53,543 nucleotides of DNA from a virus, in the IMG/VR virus record IMGVR_UViG_3300043468_001827, positions 1 to 53,543 of that record; one strand, 5' to 3'. A program made the translations under genes and the position numbers. Below, one piece after another: positions 24,958 to 32,082 of this stretch. The notes under the pieces were generated by a model. The model was not told the DNA's origin. It saw only the letters and a program-made list of their open reading frames with translations, and made no database searches. How positions within the stretch are numbered: position 1 is the stretch's first letter; the number at the start of each line of letters is the position of its first letter.

Positions 24958-24986
24958 AGTATAACACAACACGGAACAATTGTCAA
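24958..24986 (-). promoter_or_regulatory. Sigma70-like promoter
   Basis: Minus strand TTGACA (24986-24981), 17 bp, TATACT (24963-24958), 35 nt before the start at 24923. Near-consensus. Confidence 0.8.
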
Positions 24987-24991
24987 GTACC

Positions 24992-25225
24992 TTATCGCAA
25001 GTATACCGAAAATGTTACCGCATCTTCTTTTAGGCAACCACTTTGACGGGTAGGTGCCGACCTTCCATACTTTTTTGGTCGAGGTCCCCGAAATTTGAAT
25101 CGCACAGGTTGCCCAATAACATTGCGAATCAACTTCCTGGTTTTCGATGTATATTTCACCATTGGTATACTTTTATACAAAGAACAAAAACCAGGAGAAC
25201 TAAAATCATTCAAATTTAAAATCAT
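24992..25225 (-). CDS. Small basic protein, unknown
   Basis: 77 residues from 25225 (ATGA overlap with the upstream stop); an internal start MVKYTSKTRKLIRNVIGQ would give 56 residues. Basic KFRGPRPKKYGRS centre. No recognised family. Ends just upstream of the promoter at 24958-24986. Confidence 0.5.
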   Translation of the reverse strand: MILNLNDFSSPGFCSLYKSIPMVKYTSKTRKLIRNVIGQPVRFKFRGPRPKKYGRSAPTRQSGCLKEDAVTFSVYLR

Positions 25226-25608
25226 GCTAATTCCTCAGCAGAACAAAATTCATTAAATTCTCTCCATGTGCCAGAAAAAATCACTTCGGTTGGATTCTTC
25301 ACAACCACTTTATTTTCATACACATGGTATTCATATTCTTGTCCACAATCTTTTGCGGTTACAGGATACATGTAAAATCCTCCAACATCAATTTTGAAAT
25401 GTGCAATCAATTGAGCGGCAAGACAACCCATACCATTTGCAATTTTACGGTTATCACCAACAGATATGCCGTTCACAATAGCATCAAACGAATTTAGAAA
25501 TTCTGCTAAATTACTTCCGTGACCTGACGGATAACCATCATATTGGCGATACATATTAATCATAGGTTCTTTACCATCATACACAAAAGTCAAACTACGA
25601 GTTCCCAT
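25222..25608 (-). CDS. Conserved phage protein of the MGTRSLTxVY family
   Basis: 128 residues. MGTRSLTFVYDGKEPMINMY and QYDGYPSGHGSNLAEFL are a common pattern in phages and some bacteria. Contains CGQEYEYHVYENKV. Probably a small alpha/beta fold; no function known to me. Confidence 0.7.
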   Translation of the reverse strand: MGTRSLTFVYDGKEPMINMYRQYDGYPSGHGSNLAEFLNSFDAIVNGISVGDNRKIANGMGCLAAQLIAHFKIDVGGFYMYPVTAKDCGQEYEYHVYENKVVVKNPTEVIFSGTWREFNEFCSAEELA

Positions 25609-25609
25609 C

Positions 25610-25825
25610 TTATCTCTCCAAAATCACATAATTACCAAAATAACTATCAAAAACTTTCACCAAATTTTCATAGTTACCACTTTTCATTTCTTCAATCACT
25701 TTATCGCCATCAAGGTTTAACTGTCGAGCAAATTTTTTAGCATAACCCATCAAACAAAAAGCGTTACCTTCGGGACCTGTCAAATCAATTACAGGCGTTT
25801 CATTTAATTTTTTACGAATTACCAT
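25610..25825 (-). CDS. Conserved small phage protein
   Basis: 71 residues from MVIRKKLNETPVIDLTGPEG (25825), chosen for AGGAG 6 nt upstream; the longer frame lacks a ribosome site. The motif DLTGPEGNAFCLMGYAKKFA recurs in phage genomes. Stop is 1 nt before the next gene. Function unknown. Confidence 0.65.
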   Translation of the reverse strand: MVIRKKLNETPVIDLTGPEGNAFCLMGYAKKFARQLNLDGDKVIEEMKSGNYENLVKVFDSYFGNYVILER

Positions 25826-25961
25826 TATTACACTCCTGATAAAGTTTATCAAAAACAGAATGAATCAAGAGAATTTCTTCCTCATCATCCGAACACATTC
25901 TGCGCTCATCTAAACACTCAAAAATAATATCCAATTCTTTGTCAGTAAAATCAATAATCAT
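25812..25961 (-). CDS. Small acidic protein (49 aa)
   Basis: 49 residues starting MIIDFTDKELDIIFECLDER, then DDEEEILLIHSVFDKLY. Its start overlaps the upstream stop (ATGA at 25958-25961) and its end overlaps the next start by 14 nt, filling what would otherwise be a gap. This coupling and the helical acidic composition support a real gene. Confidence 0.6.
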   Translation of the reverse strand: MIIDFTDKELDIIFECLDERRMCSDDEEEILLIHSVFDKLYQECNNGNS

Positions 25962-26200
25962 CCGAAAATCTCCTCATTCATTCTTTGGACTTGTTTTTCT
26001 TTATCAGTTAATTCAACCGAAAAAACTTGTTCGCCTTTAAAAACTTTTTCAATTTCAAAGGAATAAACCGAACCAATTTCAGTAAAAACACCTTCAATTT
26101 CAGCCAAACGAGACACACCACGACCATTATCTTTCATGGTGCCAAACCAACCATTACGCAATTGAAAACGGTCGCCGTTTTTAATATCTTTAGTCAACAT
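25958..26200 (-). CDS. Small conserved protein with SH3-like beta pattern
   Basis: 80 residues from MLTKDIKNGDRFQLRNGWFG (26200); upstream residues of the open frame overlap the previous gene and are rejected. DIKNGDRFQLRNGWFGTMKD and EIGSVYSFEIEKVF suggest a small beta barrel. C-terminus charged. Part of the coupled early operon. Confidence 0.55.
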   Translation of the reverse strand: MLTKDIKNGDRFQLRNGWFGTMKDNGRGVSRLAEIEGVFTEIGSVYSFEIEKVFKGEQVFSVELTDKEKQVQRMNEEIFG

Positions 26201-26204
26201 AATT

Positions 26205-26441
26205 TTAACCCCAATCTTTCTTATCACCAAACTGTTCATTCCATTCATAACCTGCCATATAATCAGAAATTTCTTTTTCTGTCATTTGGACTTCTTCAAT
26301 TCTAGGAGAGGTTGAAGTACCTTCAACATAATAATGCGGTGTAATACCACGATGATAATAACTATCAGCAGAACCACGGTCAAAAGGACCACCATGGCGG
26401 GTATCATAATTATCACGGTCTCTATAAGTAGCAAATTTCAT
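26205..26441 (-). CDS. Conserved phage protein, Arg/Tyr-rich N-terminus
   Basis: 78 residues. Starts MKFATYRDRDNYDTRHGGPF DRGSADSYYHRG-type sequence, common to many phage genomes, then an acidic helix with MTEKEISDYMAGYEWNEQF. Unknown function; lies 1 nt after the Cys-rich protein gene. Confidence 0.62.
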   Translation of the reverse strand: MKFATYRDRDNYDTRHGGPFDRGSADSYYHRGITPHYYVEGTSTSPRIEEVQMTEKEISDYMAGYEWNEQFGDKKDWG

Positions 26442-26442
26442 A

Positions 26443-27192
26443 TTAAGCTGCCTTCATCATAAAAGTAGGATACTTCACAAAACCAGAGGTGTCTTTTTTC
26501 GCCTTACCTTTGGCATACAAACCAACCACAACACCTTTCGGGTCTAAGAATCTCAAATCAGAATCATCACCATTGAAAACTGGCATACCAACATAATCTT
26601 CAGGCATTGGTAAAGTCTTTTTGATACCAAAAACAACCGCAACATTATAACCTTGTGCAACCGCTTTTGTCACATCGATATCATTACCATCAGCAGCGCT
26701 AAATGTTAAATGATAATTTGAAATTTCACTTACCTTACGACCAAGAATTTTGGTGTAATCATAAAATTGGACTTCAGGGAAAGCGGAGAAAATATTACGG
26801 AATAATTTGCCATTCCGAATCACTTCGTATTTTTCAAAAGAAAGGTCGCTTGTACCATTCAAACGAAAAACAGGAACCAAATCTTTTTTAGCACTTTGCT
26901 TGATACCTAATTCAATATCTTTTACCAATTGAGTAAAAAACTCGGTACGATTTTCGAAAAACATTTTGGTTTTGCGAATTCTCGCTTTTTGAATAGCGTT
27001 AGTATTTTCGCCTTTTTTAAACATACCACCACGACCAGCAGTATTCAAACAGGCAGCGGTACAACCAGCGGTACGCTTTGGACAGGTTTCATAACCAGAA
27101 AGATTTGCTGGTGCAAGGTGCATAATGTAAGTATTGAAACCTTGCTTCAAACCTTTTAGAATTTTTGGATTGCCAGTAGATAATAATTTCAT
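26443..27192 (-). CDS. Conserved Cys-rich phage protein (unknown enzyme)
   Basis: 249 residues. The cluster ETCPKRTAGCTAACLNTAGR holds three cysteines in a C-x6-C-x3-C spacing, followed by RIRKTKMFFENRTEFFTQL and a FRLNGTSDLSFEKY segment. This pattern is common in phages of marine and soil bacteria. The Cys spacing and predicted alternating alpha/beta content hint at an iron-sulfur or metal enzyme, possibly radical-SAM-like, but I cannot show this. Driven by the promoter at 27226-27254. Confidence 0.68.
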   Translation of the reverse strand: MKLLSTGNPKILKGLKQGFNTYIMHLAPANLSGYETCPKRTAGCTAACLNTAGRGGMFKKGENTNAIQKARIRKTKMFFENRTEFFTQLVKDIELGIKQSAKKDLVPVFRLNGTSDLSFEKYEVIRNGKLFRNIFSAFPEVQFYDYTKILGRKVSEISNYHLTFSAADGNDIDVTKAVAQGYNVAVVFGIKKTLPMPEDYVGMPVFNGDDSDLRFLDPKGVVVGLYAKGKAKKDTSGFVKYPTFMMKAA

Positions 27193-27225
27193 AATTTAAG
27201 TGCCTTTTTCATTCTCAACAAGCAT

Positions 27226-27254
27226 AGGATAACATGAAAATGCCGAATTGTCAA
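27226..27254 (-). promoter_or_regulatory. Sigma70-like promoter (module member)
   Basis: Minus TTGACA, 17 bp beginning ATTCGGCA, TATCCT. Shares the CTGGTTGACAATTCGGCA block with three other promoters in the window. Confidence 0.8.
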
Positions 27255-27270
27255 CCAGCTTCGGAACATA

Positions 27271-27308
27271 TGTTGCAAAAAAACAACAAAATGTTAGTGC
27301 CCACTAAC
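27271..27308 (-). repeat. TGTTG-N8-CAACA hairpin plus GTTAGTG dyad
   Basis: Hairpin 27271-27288 (loop CAAAAAAA on plus) and a 16-bp palindrome GTTAGTGCCCACTAAC at 27293-27308. Both lie between the stop of the upstream gene (27309) and the promoter at 27226-27254. The same arrangement recurs near 29018-29063. Confidence 0.75.
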
Positions 27309-27500
27309 TTATTGATTTCCAATGGTTTTTTTGCGTATATAATCAATGACCGCATTAGCTTCTGGAAAACCATCTTTTTCTTTCAAATCCACGGCATCAT
27401 CAACCATTTTTAATTGCATTTCGTGGAGACCTCCAACAAAGGTCATTAATTGATTTTTTGTTAAAACCATTCTTATTCTTTGCATTTTATTCTCATCCAT
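27309..27500 (-). CDS. Small protein, unknown
   Basis: 63 residues, helical (LTKNQLMTFVGGLHEMQLKM, NAVIDYIRKK). Last gene of the operon that starts at 28494; ends exactly at the GTTAGTG dyad. No recognised family. Confidence 0.52.
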   Translation of the reverse strand: MDENKMQRIRMVLTKNQLMTFVGGLHEMQLKMVDDAVDLKEKDGFPEANAVIDYIRKKTIGNQ

Positions 27501-27501
27501 T

Positions 27502-27840
27502 TTATCTTCGCATATTCGCTTGGTCTATTGCTTCTTCATCCGTAAAAATTGGCACAGCATTGGATTTGTGTAAAGTGCCAATACCTTTCATTTTGTCGCC
27601 AGTGTAAACTTTGCCATGAACAGGTTTGGTGCAAGTACCAAGTCCAGAATTCAAACTTGGATATTTTGGTGTCTCTCGCACATATGGTTTTGGCGTAGAA
27701 TACGGTTTTACATTATTTGTCACTTTGACTACTTTTTTGGTTTCGTATTTTTTAAGCATTTCTTCCCAAGAGCGAGACAGCTCACGCTGTTTCGCATTTG
27801 GTTTACGCTTTTTTGATTTTTGATGGGTATAGATAATCAT
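27502..27840 (-). CDS. Conserved phage protein with IGTLHKSNAVPIF motif
   Basis: 112 residues; basic N-terminus (HQKSKKRKPNAKQREL), a variable middle, and the widespread C-terminal block MKGIGTLHKSNAVPIFTDEE plus A-x-D-QANMRR. This end is conserved in many T4-like and other phages of Gram-negatives. Function unknown. Start overlaps upstream gene's stop (ATGA). Confidence 0.7.
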   Translation of the reverse strand: MIIYTHQKSKKRKPNAKQRELSRSWEEMLKKYETKKVVKVTNNVKPYSTPKPYVRETPKYPSLNSGLGTCTKPVHGKVYTGDKMKGIGTLHKSNAVPIFTDEEAIDQANMRR

Positions 27841-27998
27841 TGATTTGCAATTTTTTTGGTACCGAAATACATGAGTACCAATCCTAACACGGCAAAACCG
27901 ATTTGTGAGGCAAACACGGCATTCGAGGCAAGAGGTTGTGCATCCATGCCACCAACTGCACCAAACACCAGTAGAAAACCCAAAACTGTCCTAATCAT
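27837..27998 (-). CDS. Small two-TM membrane protein (53 aa)
   Basis: 53 residues: hydrophobic segments ~4-17 (TVLGFLLVFGAVGG) and ~33-45 (IGFAVLGLVLMYF), then KKIANQ. Both ends couple through ATGA overlaps (27998/27995 and 27837/27840), which makes it a convincing small gene. Likely inner-membrane; role unknown. Confidence 0.65.
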   Translation of the reverse strand: MIRTVLGFLLVFGAVGGMDAQPLASNAVFASQIGFAVLGLVLMYFGTKKIANQ

Positions 27999-28180
27999 AC
28001 AATTTCCGTTTCATTCTCTACCACATTTTTATCAAACAAGGCAAAACCAATTAGGTCTGCCAATTTTTCGCCGTTGGGAAAATTCACCAACAACACCGCA
28101 ACTTCTTGCAAGTCCTTATCGGACATATTTACCAAATTATTCACCACAGAGGTGACCACAAAATCATTCATCTTGCTCAT
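27995..28180 (-). CDS. Small acidic protein, unknown
   Basis: 61 residues. SVVNNLVNMSDKDLQEVAVL and NFPNGEKLADLIGFALFDKN indicate a small helical protein. ATGA couplings on both sides. No family recognised. Confidence 0.55.
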   Translation of the reverse strand: MSKMNDFVVTSVVNNLVNMSDKDLQEVAVLLVNFPNGEKLADLIGFALFDKNVVENETEIV

Positions 28181-28494
28181 ACAAACTCCACATTTTGAAA
28201 ACCGATAGGTGCAACAAATTTTGCAATACCATCTTCACTCACAATTACATCACCAACGGAGACGGAATGCATACGGTCGATTCTTTGAATTTTTTCTTCA
28301 GGACCAATGTTGCCAATTTCGAAAACATCATTAAACGAGGTAGCGTCAATTGTCGCTACTTTTTTATAAAATACTTTTGCTTTTAAAATCGCACTAGCAT
28401 TAGGTTTCATAATCGTGTCCAAGTAGGTTTCACGAATCATCGGAACACTATTTTCCTCATCGGAAAGATTAATTTGAAAAACATCGAATTTCAT
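28177..28494 (-). CDS. Conserved phage protein of unknown function
   Basis: 105 residues. Begins MKFDVFQINLSDEENSVPM; RMHSVSVGDVIVSEDG and FVAPIGFQNVEF are typical of a family found in many phages and in plasmids. Mainly beta. First gene after the promoter at 28524-28552. Confidence 0.68.
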   Translation of the reverse strand: MKFDVFQINLSDEENSVPMIRETYLDTIMKPNASAILKAKVFYKKVATIDATSFNDVFEIGNIGPEEKIQRIDRMHSVSVGDVIVSEDGIAKFVAPIGFQNVEFV

Positions 28495-28523
28495 AACAAC
28501 TCCTTATCAATCATTATGGAACA

Positions 28524-28552
28524 AGTATAACGGATATCTGCCGAATTGTCAA
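28524..28552 (-). promoter_or_regulatory. Sigma70-like promoter (module member)
   Basis: Minus TTGACA, 17 bp beginning ATTCGGCA, TATACT. The -35 overlaps the stop codon of the SWIM protein gene. Confidence 0.82.
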
Positions 28553-28983
28553 CCAGCAGATGCCTGCACGCTCGGAAAGTGTTGCTTTTTAACAACATCA
28601 GCATGTTTGCACTTCCTACGATAACCAAATCCTATACAGGAACAGGTTAATTGGTTTTTTGAGTATCCGACAATATATTCATTTCCTTTAGATTTTACCT
28701 TAAAGGTTCTTTCATAAACGGGTTTAAATTCTTCCCGTTTTTCTTCGGGTATATTTTCGGTATTGTATTTTGAAATTAGTTTGGATAAACCCGAATGTTT
28801 GGTTTCTTCAAACTTGCGGTATCTTTTATTCAATACCATTCGGGATTTTAATTCATCAATTTCATCGCCATGCCATTTTGCAAAAGCGACAATTTGATTT
28901 TTTGAATTCAGGAGATAAGTGTGGTTCGGAGGTCGGTATTCAATACCGTTCCATACCGTGATTTCTTTTAGAATTTTCATCAT
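28549..28983 (-). CDS. SWIM zinc-finger protein
   Basis: 144 residues. C-terminal region TCSCIGFGYRRKCKHADVV has the SWIM pattern C-x-C-x(n)-C-x-H. The N-terminal half is mixed alpha/beta. SWIM fingers bind DNA or proteins; small phage versions are common in T4-like marine phages. Its last 50 bases contain a TGTTG-N8-CAACA hairpin that belongs to the next promoter module. Confidence 0.75.
   Translation of the reverse strand: MMKILKEITVWNGIEYRPPNHTYLLNSKNQIVAFAKWHGDEIDELKSRMVLNKRYRKFEETKHSGLSKLISKYNTENIPEEKREEFKPVYERTFKVKSKGNEYIVGYSKNQLTCSCIGFGYRRKCKHADVVKKQHFPSVQASAG
28580..28597 (-). repeat. TGTTG-N8-CAACA hairpin inside SWIM gene 3' end
   Basis: Same 18-nt format (loop CTTTTTAA on plus), 27 nt upstream of the -35 at 28552-28547. 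It lies within coding sequence. Confidence 0.65.
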
Positions 28984-28989
28984 TCATAC

Positions 28990-29018
28990 ATCCTATCACG
29001 GAAGGATGGAATTGTCAA
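28990..29018 (-). promoter_or_regulatory. Sigma70-like promoter of the SWIM gene
   Basis: Minus TTGACA, 17 bp, TAGGAT, ending 7 nt before the start at 28983, so the mRNA would be nearly leaderless unless initiation lies upstream. Hairpin and GTTAGTG dyad lie just above it. Confidence 0.7.
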
Positions 29019-29022
29019 GTGC

Positions 29023-29063
29023 TGGTGTTGTTTTTTTGCAACACCAAGTTAGTGGGCACTAAC
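29023..29063 (-). repeat. Hairpin TGGTGTTG/CAACACCA plus GTTAGTG dyad
   Basis: Hairpin 29023-29046 with loop TTTTTTTG, and palindrome GTTAGTGGGCACTAAC at 29048-29063. This palindrome is the reverse complement of the one at 27293-27308. The stop codon of the gene at 29059-29232 lies inside the dyad. Confidence 0.75.
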
Positions 29064-29232
29064 CTTTGAGGAGGCGTTGTTCGCTCGATTCTCGCATTTC
29101 TTCCTCAAATTCGGCAATCTGTAAACGGTTTAATTCTTTTTCTAAAACCGCTTTATCGCCTTGTGCTTCCGTTATCTTTAATTCTAATTCACGGATTTGC
29201 TTGAGTAACATTTCTCTATACGACATATTCAT
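29059..29232 (-). CDS. Small coiled-coil protein (57 aa)
   Basis: 57 residues from ATG 29232 (a second ATG at 29226 gives 55). The sequence EMLLKQIRELELKITEAQGD then LEKELNRLQIAEFEEE is a classic heptad coiled coil. Coupled with the upstream basic gene by a 17-nt overlap. Role unknown. Confidence 0.62.
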   Translation of the reverse strand: MNMSYREMLLKQIRELELKITEAQGDKAVLEKELNRLQIAEFEEEMRESSEQRLLKG

Positions 29233-29368
29233 CTTTCTCTTGTTGCTTCAACAACCTATAAGTTGATTTATCATGGTGTTTCTTTTTTTGTTTTGTAATG
29301 AAGAAATTTTCTTCATGTTTTTTAAACTTCGTTTTTGTTGGTTTATAGACTTTCTTTCCGCCTAACAT
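29216..29368 (-). CDS. Small basic protein (50 aa)
   Basis: 50 residues, Lys/His-rich (KKVYKPTKTKFKKHEENFF, KQKKKHHDKSTYR). Lies between clpP and the coiled-coil gene. AGGAGG occurs 15-20 nt before the ATG, somewhat far. Probably nucleic-acid binding if expressed. Confidence 0.52.
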   Translation of the reverse strand: MLGGKKVYKPTKTKFKKHEENFFITKQKKKHHDKSTYRLLKQQEKDEYVV

Positions 29369-29389
29369 TTTGAATTTTTAAAAAACCTC

Positions 29390-29959
29390 CTAGAGGATAT
29401 GGTCTGCAATGCCAAGTTCTACTGCTTCATCCACAGTCAACCAAACATCACTTGGCGGTAAAAGTTTAGTCTTAATAACTCTAGTGGATAAATCGGTACA
29501 TTCTTTGATAAGTTCGACCATACGATTATTCATATTTTCATTTTCACGCAAAGATGCTTTAAGGTCGTGATACTTACCTTCGGTGTTTTCTGAGAATTGG
29601 TGGCAGAGAATGCTTGTGTTTTTTGCAATATATCTACGACCTTTGTCACCTGCTACAAAAATCATAAATGCGGCTGACATTACACTTCCCATTCCAATGG
29701 TTCGAATCGGATATTTAGAACTACGCATGATATCAATCAACGCAAAAGCATCACACAAACTTCCACCCGCTGAATTGATATAGAGTGTAAGTTCTTTATC
29801 TTTATCATCGGTGTTCTCAAAAATAATCCACTTAATTGCTTCTTTGATATTATCTTCATCGATTTCGCCATTGAGAACATGGATGTGATTTTTAAGTAAA
29901 CCAAGACCAATAAGGTCATCGGCGCCAAGCGCCATATCGTGTATTTTAGGTATTGTCAT
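29390..29959 (-). CDS. clpP: ClpP-like serine protease
   Basis: 189 residues, normal ClpP length. LYINSAGGSLCDAFALID matches the ClpP handle region. Catalytic Ser is S95 in IGMGSVMSAAFMIFVAG, His is H120 in CHQF, and the third residue is the Asp in PPSDVW (~167). Usual ClpP has GxASMG around the Ser, so this is a divergent member. Phage ClpP may process virion proteins or redirect host Clp proteolysis; with a phage tmRNA in the same genome, a link to tagged-protein degradation is conceivable. Own promoter at 29998-30026. Confidence 0.85.
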   Translation of the reverse strand: MTIPKIHDMALGADDLIGLGLLKNHIHVLNGEIDEDNIKEAIKWIIFENTDDKDKELTLYINSAGGSLCDAFALIDIMRSSKYPIRTIGMGSVMSAAFMIFVAGDKGRRYIAKNTSILCHQFSENTEGKYHDLKASLRENENMNNRMVELIKECTDLSTRVIKTKLLPPSDVWLTVDEAVELGIADHIL

Positions 29960-30890
29960 GTCTTGTATGCCAGTTATAAGCGGTTTGAATAATAGAGATT
30001 ATATCATGCTTAGGTCGGTAAGTCAAGACCTTTTCGGCTAAAGACACATCGGCAAATAGGAAAGGAGGGTCACCTGCCCGTCTGGATTCATACCTGAATG
30101 TTACATCTTGCCCGGTTACTTTTTTAACCAGGTTAACAATGTCTTGCACCGAATAACCTCTTCCAGTTCCTAAGTTTAAAATTTGAGATTGTTTACCATT
30201 TACTAAATGTTCTGCTGCCAAAACATGTGCATCGGCAACATCACTTACATGAACATAGTCTCTGACGCAAGTTCCATCAGGCGTTTCATAATCATTTCCG
30301 TAAATAGTGAAATTATTTAGATTTTGGAGAATCCTAGGAATCAAATGTGTTTCTGGTTCGTGGCACTCACCCATTTCGTTTTCAGGATCCGCACCAGCGA
30401 GATTGAAATAACGGAAGATAACATGTTCCACACCAGAAAGACGAATCTCCAATTCAGCAGAATATTTACTTGCTGCATAAGGATTGTTCATTGGGTTTAA
30501 TTCATCATCTTCACTTATTCGTGTATCTTTGGATTTGTAAAGACCTGCGGTAGACGAATAAACAATTTTATTCACACCCCAAAACTTCATAACATCTAAA
30601 AGGACATTTGTTCCGTGTGTATTATTAACAAAAAATGTTTGTGGATATTTTACTGATTCACCAACTTCGATTCTTCCTGCCAAATGAAACACCACATCGA
30701 TGTTCACCTTATCAAAAAGTAAATGTAATGATTCACCATCTTTTATGTCACAAGGATGAAACAAATCAACATAACGATTGTCGGTGTGTTTTATATCAAC
30801 ACCTACAACCTTCCATCCTGAGTTTTTAAGGGATTTAGCTAAATGTGATCCAAGGTATCCTGAGACACCCGTAATTAATGCTGTTTTCAT
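29946..30890 (-). CDS. galE: UDP-glucose 4-epimerase (GalE-like)
   Basis: 314 residues from MKTALITGVSGYLGSHLAKS (30890), with ATGA overlap to the glycosyltransferase; the longer open frame is rejected. GVSGYLGSH is the NAD-binding G-x-x-G-x-x-G. Ser/Thr in YSSTAGLY and YAASK (Tyr-x-x-x-Lys) complete the SDR active site. RDYVHVSDVADAHVLAAEH is typical of GalE. Probably supplies sugar for DNA or surface glycosylation together with the GT2 gene. Length is normal, no damage seen. Confidence 0.88.
   Translation of the reverse strand: MKTALITGVSGYLGSHLAKSLKNSGWKVVGVDIKHTDNRYVDLFHPCDIKDGESLHLLFDKVNIDVVFHLAGRIEVGESVKYPQTFFVNNTHGTNVLLDVMKFWGVNKIVYSSTAGLYKSKDTRISEDDELNPMNNPYAASKYSAELEIRLSGVEHVIFRYFNLAGADPENEMGECHEPETHLIPRILQNLNNFTIYGNDYETPDGTCVRDYVHVSDVADAHVLAAEHLVNGKQSQILNLGTGRGYSVQDIVNLVKKVTGQDVTFRYESRRAGDPPFLFADVSLAEKVLTYRPKHDIISIIQTAYNWHTRHDNT
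29998..30026 (-). promoter_or_regulatory. Sigma70-like promoter of clpP
   Basis: Minus TTGACT, 17 bp, TATAAT, inside the 3' end of galE, 39 nt before the clpP start. Confidence 0.75.
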
Positions 30891-31648
30891 ACTAATTGAA
30901 TTCCCGGTCCTATGAAAATAGGTTCGTTTATCTGTATCGGTTTCTTCGTAGAGTTCCACGGAAAGCTTTCACCATATTTCTGTCTTTGAATTTCATTACC
31001 TTCGTCAAAAAATTCTTTGTTGACAGAGTTTTCATTACCATCTAATCGATAACACATGGTGTGAGCACCAGTGCAATCATACTTTGGAAAATGATGGCGG
31101 ATATTCTGAAAGAATTGTCTATCCGCACCCCATTGTCCATACCAAGATTGTCCTATACGGACTGCAACATCACGCTTAACGGCAAAAGATGAGGTGTCCA
31201 CATGAAATACTTCATCATTAAAATAGACAGGCCATTTTCCAAGCGATTCGCAATTGTCCTCACAGAGGAAGTTACCTTGTTTATCATAAATTTTCCTTAG
31301 TGAAAATGCCCAATCATTTCCGTTTTGAATTGTATTAACCAACTTTTTAACATGACAATTATCAAACCAGTTATCTTCATCCAAATAACAAATGATATCT
31401 GCATTGACCAAGAATGAACAGGCGGAATAAACACGATGACCATACCATCCTTTACCAACATTATCTTCTAAACGGATTGTTTTTACTTTGGATGCACCAA
31501 CTAATTGTTCTTCAACCTTATCAAAGTATTGAGACCCATCGATAAAAACATAATGGGTTAAATCTTCGTAAGTTTGTGAATCAACAGATGATAAACATTG
31601 ACTAAGATGGTCACTACCAATTGTTGGTGTAACAACTGCAACTTTCAT
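30887..31648 (-). CDS. Family 2 glycosyltransferase
   Basis: 253 residues. VAVVTPTIGSDHLSQCLSSV is the GT-A opening. IICYLDEDNWFDNCH holds the DxD-type metal-binding motif (D-E-D). GADRQFFQNI may include the catalytic base. Next to galE, it likely transfers a hexose to a phage or host acceptor. ATGA coupling with galE. Confidence 0.82.
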   Translation of the reverse strand: MKVAVVTPTIGSDHLSQCLSSVDSQTYEDLTHYVFIDGSQYFDKVEEQLVGASKVKTIRLEDNVGKGWYGHRVYSACSFLVNADIICYLDEDNWFDNCHVKKLVNTIQNGNDWAFSLRKIYDKQGNFLCEDNCESLGKWPVYFNDEVFHVDTSSFAVKRDVAVRIGQSWYGQWGADRQFFQNIRHHFPKYDCTGAHTMCYRLDGNENSVNKEFFDEGNEIQRQKYGESFPWNSTKKPIQINEPIFIGPGIQLV

Positions 31649-31650
31649 AA

Positions 31651-32082
31651 TTACTTCCCAGATATAGCCTCTTGAATTAACTTCGTTGTTAAACCTTTGA
31701 TACTCAAATTCTTTTTCAGCATCTTCAATAGTAATTCTGATTCGGATGGATGTAATGCTTCTAAGACAACCTTCAATAGTTTCGTTTTCTTGGCATCATC
31801 ATTTGCCAATTCAGAAGGTCGATTTGGATGGTCTTTAATAAATCGGTATAACTTTGGAACTTCGAGGTCCAAATATGTAATGTTTAGACCGGCAGGTTCA
31901 ACTGCGGGTCGCCATTCTTTTGGTGGGATAACATCGAATTTTATATTAGGGTTAAAGGCATATTCCAAAAATTCTTGGAACTTTGGATGCCAATATTTTC
32001 TTAGAATTGCCATTTTATCGGCTTTGGTTTCAGCCTTTTCAAATTCTTCAAAAATTTCTGGAAATAGTTTAGCGTCAATCAT
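31651..32082 (-). CDS. Conserved T4-like phage protein
   Basis: 143 residues. LFPEIFEEFEKAETKADKMA and the C-terminal LLLKMLKKNLSIKGLTTKLI are conserved in marine T4-like phages. The second resembles the helix-hairpin pattern of the DNA ligase N-terminal domain (KDLRIGLT-like), but the adenylation motif is absent. Start overlaps the RNase H stop. Role unknown, perhaps DNA binding. Confidence 0.62.
   Translation of the reverse strand: MIDAKLFPEIFEEFEKAETKADKMAILRKYWHPKFQEFLEYAFNPNIKFDVIPPKEWRPAVEPAGLNITYLDLEVPKLYRFIKDHPNRPSELANDDAKKTKLLKVVLEALHPSESELLLKMLKKNLSIKGLTTKLIQEAISGK

Noticed and set aside
27293-29063. Mobile element bounded by the two opposite GTTAGTG palindromes
   Set aside because: The palindromes are self-complementary so orientation is meaningless, the enclosed genes are ordinary coupled phage genes, and no transposase or target duplication is seen.
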